From Ustulina deusta (lineage: Eukaryota > Ascomycota > Sordariomycetes > Xylariales > Xylariaceae): a stretch of DNA of 64,000 bases. The stretch spans positions 62,001 through 126,000 of the forward strand of contig JAJNNX010000018.1 of assembly GCA_023159155.1 (NCBI GenBank). Direction: 5' to 3'. Within the stretch, counting starts at the first letter, position 1. Every line of letters begins with the position of its first letter. Shown piece after piece: positions 56,899 through 64,000 of the stretch. The translations under genes were made by a program, and so were the position numbers. The notes under the pieces are model-generated. The model saw only the letters and a list, made by a program, of their open reading frames with translations. It searched no databases and was not told the origin of the DNA.

Positions 56899-59307
56899 AT
56901 GCCGTCTCGCACGGAAAAGCGAAAGCCGCAGGCGCACCAACAGCGGCAGCAGAGGCAGAGGCAAGATGCCAAATCACTGAAGAGAAAGCGTGAGCAGGTC
57001 TCCCTGGAGCAGCTGCAAGATGCTGTTGACCAGTTTGATCCCACGACTGCCGACACGACGAAATTTTCCGGCTTGCCTCTTTCCTCTCCGACGGCCTCGG
57101 GAATCGAAGCCTCGCATTTTCTAACGCCTACCGACATCCAGGCGCGTGCCATTCCTGCAGCCTTGAAGGGCTGCGACATTCTGGGGGCTGCAAAAACGGG
57201 GAGTGGAAAGACACTCGCGTTTCTGGTCCCTGTGCTCGAAAAGCTGTATCGCGCTCGATGGACTGAATATGATGGTCTTGGGGCTCTCGTAATTGCGCCT
57301 ACGCGTGAACTCGCAGTGCAGACGTTCCAAGTCTTGACAAAGATTGGGCGGTTCCACTCATTTTCTGCTGGGCTGGTGATTGGGGGCAAGAGCTTGAAGG
57401 AGGAAGCTGAGCGACTAGGCCGCATGTCTATTTTGGTATGTACGCCGGGGCGGATGCTCCAGCATCTGGACTCTACATCGGGGCTTCAAGTAGACAATTT
57501 GCAAATCCTGGTACTTGACGAGGCAGACCGAATCATGGACATGGGATTCAAGTCCGCCATTGATGCCCTGGTGGAACATCTGCCGAAACAGCGCCAGACC
57601 TTGCTTTTTTCGGCTACACAATCGCGCAAAGTGTCGGATCTCTCAAGACTAAGTCTGAAAGACCCCGAGTACATCGCGGTGCACGAAAGCGCCGCCGCGT
57701 CTACACCGGAGTCCCTACAGCAGCATTACCTCGTTACGCCACTCGCTTCCAAGTTGAATACTTTATATGGCTTCATAAAATCAAATCTGAAGAGCAAGAT
57801 GTTAGTTTTCTTCTCATCCGGAAAACAAGTAAGATTTGCTTTTGAGGCAATGAGACACCTTCGGCCGGGCGTGCCGCTTTATCACCTGCTAGGGGCCCAG
57901 AAACAAGCGCAGAGATTGCAAATTACGGCTAGCTATGCTGCGTCAAAACATGCGTGCCTTTTTGCCACCGACGTAGTTGCCAGAGGAGTGGATTTCCCCT
58001 CTGTGGACTGGGTGGTTCAGGTAGATGCGCCGGAAGATGTTGACACATACATTCATAGGGTTGGTCGGACCGCCCGGTTCAATAAAGATGGAAAGGCTGT
58101 TCTCTTTCTAGATCCTAGCGAGGAGGAGGGCATGTTGAAGCGTCTCGAATCCAAAAAGATACCTATCAAGCGAGTCAACGTGCGTGAGAACAAGAAGCAG
58201 TCCATCGATGAATCAATCCAGAACATGGTCTTCAAAGATCCTTCTTTAAAATATCTAGCATCGAAAGCGTTTATCTCGTATGTCAGATCGATACATCTAC
58301 AGCGGGATAAAGAAATATTCAATCTAAAAACCCTCGACCTGGAAGCCTACGCCGCGTGTTTAGGTCTGCCAGGAGCGCCTATCATAAACTTCGCGAAGGG
58401 AGAAGATGTTAAGAAGTTGAAGAATATGCCGCGCGCTGCTCTCTCCGACTCAGATTCCGAATTGGACCCTGAAAAGAAGCGAAAGACCAGGACGAAAACG
58501 GATAAGATGTTTGAACGTACTAATCAGGACGTGCTTACCGATCATTACGCCAAATTGATAGGGAACGCTACCGACAAGGCAGCGGAGGATAGCGAGGATA
58601 ATTTCCTGGAAGTGAAGAGAGTTCTCGAGGGTGACGATTTAGATGCGGTGGTAGATGATAAAGTAACATTACCATTGGGAACTAAGATCATACACGGTCT
58701 TGGCGGCGAGGAGCCATTTATCGTCGACTCGAAGAGAAGGGAGAAGATGCTAAAATCGAAAAAGCAGATGCTCAAATTCAAGGGCAAGGGCGACCACATT
58801 GTGTTCGACGACGAAGGCATTGCGCACCATCCATATCGGATCCAGGGCGAGGAGGACTTCGAGCGCGACGGCTCCGCCGAGGCACAACGGCGGAAGTTCG
58901 TCGAGGATGAAGCGGCCAGGGTTAAAGAGGCGGATGTTAGCGACAAGGCACTGGCCAAGGAGAAGCGGCGGGAGAAGAAGGAGAAGCGCAAGGCTCGCGA
59001 GGCGCTGGAGAATGGTCTGGCTCCTGCAGTTGCTATGCCCAGACTGGAGTCACCCGACGACGGCGAGGATCCGCTTTCATTCTTGGCATCTCTCCCTGTT
59101 GCTGGAGGGGCACACAGTGACGCCGAGGAGGAGGAACACGAAGGACGGCCTAGGAAAAAGGCAAAGAAATGGTTTGAGGACGACTCAGCTGACGAGAAGA
59201 AGACGAAGAAGGGGAAGAAGGGCAGTGGCAAAGTCATCGAGATTACGGAGGAACCGGATACCCTGGAGGATTACGAAGCTCTTGCTGCAGGCTTGCTGGA
59301 CGATTAA
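56899..59307 (+). CDS. dbp4: DEAD-box RNA helicase Dbp4
   Basis: Intronless, 802 aa, the usual Dbp4/Hca4 size. The helicase core has the Q motif [16 protein letters not shown] near residue 75 and the Walker [10 protein letters not shown] near 98. PTRELAVQ is near 134, TPGRML near 178, the DEAD box [14 protein letters not shown] near 210 and SATQSR near 235. The C-terminal RecA lobe ends with [33 protein letters not shown] near 360-390. The conserved extension of this subfamily follows ([34 protein letters not shown], near 450). The tail is long, charged and Lys/Glu-rich. Dbp4 works in nucleoli on early pre-18S processing by releasing U14 from pre-rRNA. The start is the first ATG and precedes a basic Gln/Arg-rich stretch typical of the N-terminus. 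Confidence 0.95.
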   Translation: MPSRTEKRKPQAHQQRQQRQRQDAKSLKRKREQVSLEQLQDAVDQFDPTTADTTKFSGLPLSSPTASGIEASHFLTPTDIQARAIPAALKGCDILGAAKTGSGKTLAFLVPVLEKLYRARWTEYDGLGALVIAPTRELAVQTFQVLTKIGRFHSFSAGLVIGGKSLKEEAERLGRMSILVCTPGRMLQHLDSTSGLQVDNLQILVLDEADRIMDMGFKSAIDALVEHLPKQRQTLLFSATQSRKVSDLSRLSLKDPEYIAVHESAAASTPESLQQHYLVTPLASKLNTLYGFIKSNLKSKMLVFFSSGKQVRFAFEAMRHLRPGVPLYHLLGAQKQAQRLQITASYAASKHACLFATDVVARGVDFPSVDWVVQVDAPEDVDTYIHRVGRTARFNKDGKAVLFLDPSEEEGMLKRLESKKIPIKRVNVRENKKQSIDESIQNMVFKDPSLKYLASKAFISYVRSIHLQRDKEIFNLKTLDLEAYAACLGLPGAPIINFAKGEDVKKLKNMPRAALSDSDSELDPEKKRKTRTKTDKMFERTNQDVLTDHYAKLIGNATDKAAEDSEDNFLEVKRVLEGDDLDAVVDDKVTLPLGTKIIHGLGGEEPFIVDSKRREKMLKSKKQMLKFKGKGDHIVFDDEGIAHHPYRIQGEEDFERDGSAEAQRRKFVEDEAARVKEADVSDKALAKEKRREKKEKRKAREALENGLAPAVAMPRLESPDDGEDPLSFLASLPVAGGAHSDAEEEEHEGRPRKKAKKWFEDDSADEKKTKKGKKGSGKVIEITEEPDTLEDYEALAAGLLDD

Positions 59308-59797
59308 GAAGTATACTATTGGCTTTCCCCCCCCTTGGCTTGCGGATAATGCAATCGAGGATGTTCAATAAATACCCTTATGTCGGGACCACTATGTGGA
59401 AATGGTGCCGATATTAATACCCAAAGCTCATGATTAGCCATAACTATCTAGAAAACACTCCTGGCATTCAAGATTGGTAAATCACTGACACCCCGAGTTT
59501 GCCAGGCACATTGCAGAAGGAATGTAGTAAGTGCGTGCAATTACGACATGAATAAGCTACACAAGAAGGGCTTGGTATCATCACTCCTAGACTCCATTCC
59601 CTATCCGCCAATCCTCGTCTAGACCTATTGTCTGCCAAACATAGCGTACTACTCCATGTTCAATCCCCGGCTTCTGGAGACAAAAAAAAAGAAGGCATTA
59701 ACTCTCTACATTAGTTTCATGTGAGGTGTCTATGGGAGTGAACTCTCTGATTATATTCCCTGTCAACGAGGGAATTGGCTCAGCATCACAAAGCGAC
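59308..59797. other. Convergent intergenic region
   Basis: About 490 bp between the 3' ends of dbp4 and the SUN-domain gene. A short A-tract is near 59682. No gene. Confidence 0.6.
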
Positions 59798-62473
59798 TTA
59801 GCCCCAAAATGTCCACTTATTGGCGTCGACTGGTGGGTGGTCCGGCCGCTCTATAATCTTGCCGTACACCCTCAACCGGTAGAAACATGTGTGGTCCGCG
59901 CCATAATTGTTAATGGCTCTGATGACGATGTGGTTCGTGATGGCGCTCATCCGTGCTAGTTCGTCGCTGATCTTGAAGACCTGGACTCCGTCGCCAGAAG
60001 ACTTGTTCTCATAGGTAAAGTGTCCTACTTTCACAAATCCATCGCTGAGAACTACCTCCTTAGGCGAACCTGGAAACTGCCTCTCGGAGAAAGCCTGTAC
60101 ATGATTACGGAGGGTCACCTCTTCGATGTAGACCCAGACCTCAATTTCTTTCGGCATCGCACCAGGATCAAGGGTAGCCCCAGGCAGTATGTGCTCTACG
60201 ACAAGATGTTGTGGGATAATGTCACGACTAGCGAGCACAGTAATGTTGTTAGTCCCTTTGCCGTATCCCTTACGGTCGGGCCCAGCACAAAAGCATTCGC
60301 CTTCCTGACTCCAAGGTGAGAGCGCGGCCGTAGGCGGCTGCACCTTAGAGCCATCCCTGTCCATATATTTCTTTGACATGAAATGGTCCTTCGGTATGTC
60401 CCATGCGCGGGAAGTGAAATCGGGATCAATCGCGGCGCCAGCACCGATTCCGAAGAAGTTCACCTGGTTGGCAAGCACATCGTTTGCATGACCCTTGATA
60501 AAACCTTGTGCAATTGCGTCAAGTTGTGCATTACTGATCGCCTGCGCAACGAGGGAGTCCAAAATTCTTGTTATTTCGACCTTGGCTATACTTGCATTGG
60601 AGGTAATTTCGTCGGGCAGCCTGGACATCTGCTGAGTAATACTGCTGATTCGCTTTTGCAGCTCCGTGAGTTCCTGGCGTATTTCGCGTTGGTACGATAC
60701 AATCTCTTGCTGGTACAACTCCATAAACTCGTCTTTCGTCAAAGCTAATCCCGTGACGGCCTTCTTGAGAGCTTGATCGTTCTGCCCAAGCCATGTGTCC
60801 CAAGATTGGGACATTTTTCTTTCAACAAGACCCTCTATGCTATTTGTCGATTCCCCTGCATCAAAGCCGGCAGTTTGAACCCGCGCCTTGATTGCACGCC
60901 AGTGGTCCTCAGATATATCCGAATTTTTTAGGCTGAGAATGCTGTCGTCTTGTTTAATCAGCTCTTTTAGGGCATGCCAGAAGTCTTCTGGAATCTTGAT
61001 TTTCCCATTCTTCTCCCCCTGCACCCATATCGATTCTGGCATCCATTTTTTCAAGTCCTCAATAAGTTCTTTGGGATTGATTTCACCGCTGTCTGAAGAC
61101 CCTGGGTTATCATGAGAACTGTAGGGGTTGCCGTGGGGAGTACCACCTATTTCCGGAATTTCCGGTAAAAGGCCGGATATTGTCTTCCATATCGTGCCGA
61201 AGCTAAAATATGGGCGACCGATGCTCGAGGGGGTGACGCCTGCTTCGCTCTCATTGAACTCGACTGGTATTAAGGAGAGTGCCAACCATATTGCCAAGAC
61301 CAAAGTCGAGAACCAGATCATCGGTGGGATGATACGACTTGCTAGTGGCCATATCCGCCCCTGCTGTCGTTTTGCAGCCCTTCCAATTCTCGCTGATTTT
61401 AGCCTGGTGGCGCTTGTATTCCCGGTTTGTGGGTTATTTGATGGCTGTCCTTGCCTTTTCGTACTAGTTTTTATCGTAGGTGCCTTTGGTACATTGGGTG
61501 GCTGTCCCGGCGTCGGCTGTCCTTGTGGATGAGGCTGAAAGCTCGATGGAGGTTGTTCTCCTGAGGAAGATTGGCTTGACTCTGATTGCGAATTCGATAC
61601 AAGCTGTCCTCCTAAGGGAGGTTGGCCTGATGTCGATGAATTAGACTGGCCTGGCGTTGGTAGACCTGCATTAAAGCGTCCAGTAAATTTGAATTGTCCT
61701 GCTGTCTGATTTTTCCCGGGAAGACCTAGCCCTTGAGGCACAGCGGGAGGTGCGCCGAAAGAACCTAACCCTTGAGACACAGCCGGGGATGTGCCGAAAT
61801 GGCTTGTGGCTTGGCCAGGGGTCTGCAGCGTCGCGTTGGCAAATAGCCCACTCTCATAGTCGAAACTTCTTGAAGAATCGGGACGTGTAGGTGATATCGG
61901 CTCCTTCGAGCCCTCTCCCTGTGGCATTCCATAGAACGGAACGTCTTCAGACGGTGGTGATATGGGCTGATCGCCACCAAAATGAGCATATGGGTCAGCC
62001 GAAGGCAACTCTGCTCGCTTGTATGGAGGCTGGGGCCGGTCATCGTATTCTTCTGAAAAGGGCAGACTATTCGGATTGTAATTAGGAATATGAGGCGTTA
62101 GTTCTGGAATGAAGCCAGTATCATCTAGAAGCTCTGGAGGTTTGCCAGGTACAGAACGAGAGGAGCTAGGGGGACCAGAGCGGCTCGGGGAATTAGAATC
62201 TTCCTTCTCTACTTGTTTGTGACTTTCGTCGATAGCCTTTTTCAAATTGCTATTCATGTTGTACTTCATGCTGAGTTTGGCTTTCATGGCTTTCGCCCAT
62301 TTATTGTCGTCCGACTGCTCTTTTGCAATACCCGCGTTCGATTTCTGGCCTTTCTTTGGGTCTGCATCAGTGTTGATGAGCGTGTTGATGCCATAAGACC
62401 CGTCATGAGTGGGGAACAGACTGGGCAAATTCGGACTCGGCTCTCCCCCCTTCTTCTTCGTCTTGGGCGGCAT
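59798..62473 (-). CDS. SUN-domain protein (Sad1-like, nuclear envelope)
   Basis: Intronless, 891 aa. The N-terminal 370 residues are polar and rich in Pro, Ser, Gln and Gly with degenerate GQP repeats, facing the nucleoplasm in family members. One membrane span lies at about 381-403 (IPPMIWFSTLVLAIWLALSLIPV). A luminal segment with coiled-coil character is near residues 575-640 (YQQEIVSYQREIRQELTELQKRISS). The SUN domain fills about 715-885. It includes SQEGECFCAGPDRKGYGKG, LASRDIIPQHLVVEHILP and EIEVWVYIE, and near the end NHIVIRAINNYGADHTCFYRLRVYGKI. Sad1-type proteins bind KASH partners and link chromosomes or the spindle pole body to the cytoskeleton. The closing cysteines and the YGKI end match the family. 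Length is longer than yeast Sad1 because of the low-complexity N-terminus. Confidence 0.92.
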   Translation of the reverse strand: MPPKTKKKGGEPSPNLPSLFPTHDGSYGINTLINTDADPKKGQKSNAGIAKEQSDDNKWAKAMKAKLSMKYNMNSNLKKAIDESHKQVEKEDSNSPSRSGPPSSSRSVPGKPPELLDDTGFIPELTPHIPNYNPNSLPFSEEYDDRPQPPYKRAELPSADPYAHFGGDQPISPPSEDVPFYGMPQGEGSKEPISPTRPDSSRSFDYESGLFANATLQTPGQATSHFGTSPAVSQGLGSFGAPPAVPQGLGLPGKNQTAGQFKFTGRFNAGLPTPGQSNSSTSGQPPLGGQLVSNSQSESSQSSSGEQPPSSFQPHPQGQPTPGQPPNVPKAPTIKTSTKRQGQPSNNPQTGNTSATRLKSARIGRAAKRQQGRIWPLASRIIPPMIWFSTLVLAIWLALSLIPVEFNESEAGVTPSSIGRPYFSFGTIWKTISGLLPEIPEIGGTPHGNPYSSHDNPGSSDSGEINPKELIEDLKKWMPESIWVQGEKNGKIKIPEDFWHALKELIKQDDSILSLKNSDISEDHWRAIKARVQTAGFDAGESTNSIEGLVERKMSQSWDTWLGQNDQALKKAVTGLALTKDEFMELYQQEIVSYQREIRQELTELQKRISSITQQMSRLPDEITSNASIAKVEITRILDSLVAQAISNAQLDAIAQGFIKGHANDVLANQVNFFGIGAGAAIDPDFTSRAWDIPKDHFMSKKYMDRDGSKVQPPTAALSPWSQEGECFCAGPDRKGYGKGTNNITVLASRDIIPQHLVVEHILPGATLDPGAMPKEIEVWVYIEEVTLRNHVQAFSERQFPGSPKEVVLSDGFVKVGHFTYENKSSGDGVQVFKISDELARMSAITNHIVIRAINNYGADHTCFYRLRVYGKIIERPDHPPVDANKWTFWG

Positions 62474-64000
62474 TGTGAATAAATAACTATCCTGTTAAAG
62501 CCCTGCTTATATCCCCCACACGGATTTTGGTACCTGAAGCTGCTCGTTAGCAAATCGTGGATATTGAAAAAGTATTGACGACTCTATTGATGAGATAAAA
62601 GTGAGAAGTAACCGCAAGTTGCTCTTGACATGTGTCATTCGCAACAATATAGCTAATAAGGAACGTTGCATTGTCCAATCAACAACAATAACCAGCGAGG
62701 TGAGGAAGAAATGTCATACCGTATCTTCAGGCTCAACCGAGACCCCTCAGAGGACACTAGGTTGGCGCATGGATGAAGGCAAGCGAAATACCCAATCTGC
62801 GAATTCGGGCTACCGATGCTCACAGAGCAATGGATTCAAAACCCGTACTAGTGGAACGGAAGTTGTGTTGGTCTTGCTAGACGGGCAGATGAATAGTTTT
62901 GGTCAGACAGGCCAGACATAGACAAGATGCGAGGTTGTGGCGCTGCAAGCGTCCAGCCTAGGATGGCAGCGCCTTTGTTACCATGGGCAAATAGCAATGT
63001 CGACGAGCAGCCGTGTCCGGCGACAAGCACACAAAGCTGGCAGTTGGGGATTCGGAATAGATATGCGAGACTTTCCTTTTCCGAGAATGGCTTGGTGACA
63101 TGGATGCAGGAACAATAAGTGACTCGGACGGTGTAGTATTGCACTATAACGACCAGCTTTGTCCAACCCGGTTGCCTAGGTCACAAAGGAAGGCCGAGAA
63201 TATCGAATGCGTCTACATCCAAGACATTAGCGTTTCATAATTGGGATAAGGTTGTGCGGCTTGTTCATACTGAGGGTGAGGAATGTAGAATATGATACCT
63301 ACTACTAGCTACCTGGCTGGTTACTAAGTGGCCGCCTACGGGTGCATATGAGCGCGTCGTCGCGTGCCAGGTGGAGACACCCCAGCTTGAGCTGTCAATT
63401 TAGTGACGTTTGCACCGCCACGCTGCCATGCCACGCCACGCCACGCCACGTAGCAGCTTGTATGAGGTACCTACATGTAGCCACACAATCCAATATAAGG
63501 TACTGGTACTCCCGCCAGGTATGTAACTACCATATTACTTGCACGTATCTACATACTTAAGTATGTGCCGCAGGTAATTTTAAGGTATGCGTACGGACTA
63601 TACGCAAGAATAAATATTTATCCGCACAGCTTATACATGTCATCAACTTTCCACTCCAATCCGCTTCCTTTGTATAAAAGTGCTGGTATTGCTCAGATCA
63701 CAATATGTTAACTTAACTAGGTACCAATCATCAAGCCAAAGCAAGGAGACATAATTACTTGCATCATATCGGTACCACAAATTGTGTAAAATGGCGCGTT
63801 GGTAGTACCTAGTGGTGGGGCAATATTAAATGATACTACTACATGTAGTAGCAGGAACATCAGGGCAGTTCTTCAGAGACTGCAAGATCGGCAGTATTTA
63901 TGTGGCATCTACTTACTACCTATAAAGACTCTACCAATGAAGGATCCTTTGCAATACCCTTTGCAGTACCCTTTGGTTTGTTGCATATGTGCCACTGCCT
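62474..64000. other. Right-edge intergenic region
   Basis: About 1.5 kb upstream of the SUN gene to the window edge. No gene was found. TACCTA/TAGGTA words lie near 63298, 63466 and 63718, and a perfect palindrome, CTACTACATGTAGTAG, at about 63837-63852. The SUN promoter probably lies in the first few hundred bases. Confidence 0.5.
63431..63450 (+). repeat. CCACG pentanucleotide repeat
   Basis: Four exact CCACG units, flanked by GCTGC on the left and GCAGC on the right, so a small hairpin is possible. Confidence 0.8.

Noticed and set aside
58545..59237. 230-codon Ser-rich frame antisense to dbp4
   Set aside because: Antisense shadow of the Lys/Glu-rich helicase tail.
1..64000. tRNA, rRNA, CRISPR, phage or bacterial-type elements
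   Set aside because: I searched by eye for B-box-like words and direct-repeat arrays and found none; everything points to fungal nuclear DNA.

Overview
The window is nuclear DNA of a filamentous ascomycete (Pezizomycotina, most likely Sordariomycetes). The genes carry short 42-200 nt GT-AG introns and lie well apart on both strands. The families present fit this group: Iml1, Lst4, HAUS6, Pth11-type rhodopsin-domain protein, UstYa/DUF3328, HET, CmcJ/AsaB-type oxygenase. Near-palindromic TACCTAGGTA-type words recur in the spacers. I see no tRNA, rRNA, CRISPR array, intact transposon or prokaryotic signal. Exon coordinates were worked out by hand from splice consensus, reading phase and family motifs, so they are models without transcript support.

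Layout. 1-24.8 kb is mostly housekeeping: the 5' two-fifths or so of IML1 (minus, runs off the left edge), a frameshifted SDR pseudogene, a vacuolar-type CDF zinc transporter, a 66-codon small gene, an RBM26/27-like PWI-CCCH-RRM RNA-binding protein, histidinol phosphatase, LST4, and then 5.9 kb in which I find no gene. 24.8-40 kb holds a GliT-like thioredoxin-reductase-fold oxidoreductase, an ICMT-like methyltransferase, a secreted M15-like putative peptidase, a tiny His-rich repeat protein, a CmcJ/AsaB-type oxygenase, augmin HAUS6, a small secreted Cys-rich protein that was not obvious as a single ORF, and a HET-family remnant. 40.3-47.6 kb reads as an osmolyte module: a divergent pair of betaine aldehyde dehydrogenase (ending SKL) and choline oxidase/dehydrogenase (ending ARL), both with peroxisomal-type C-termini, followed by an aquaporin. 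47.6-56.3 kb is accessory: an inverted 18-bp minisatellite, a small hairpin repeat, a rhodopsin-domain membrane protein, two UstYa-like pseudogenes with RIP-type nonsense codons flanking a diverged tandem repeat, and an intact BBE-type flavoprotein. 56.9-62.5 kb returns to core genes: DBP4 helicase and a SUN-domain protein.

How they connect. Iml1 (GAP side of SEACIT) and Lst4 (partner of Lst7) both act on the Rag/Gtr GTPases that feed TORC1, and they lie about 14 kb apart. The choline pair would convert choline to glycine betaine in peroxisomes. The UstYa remnants next to a live flavoenzyme look like a decayed oxidative or RiPP-type biosynthetic locus. I do not see a convincing wholly new system. 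The best leads are the RIP-like decay at 50.6-53.8 kb, the inverted minisatellite at 47.9-48.2 kb, and the two secreted-protein genes whose first coding exon is only six bases.
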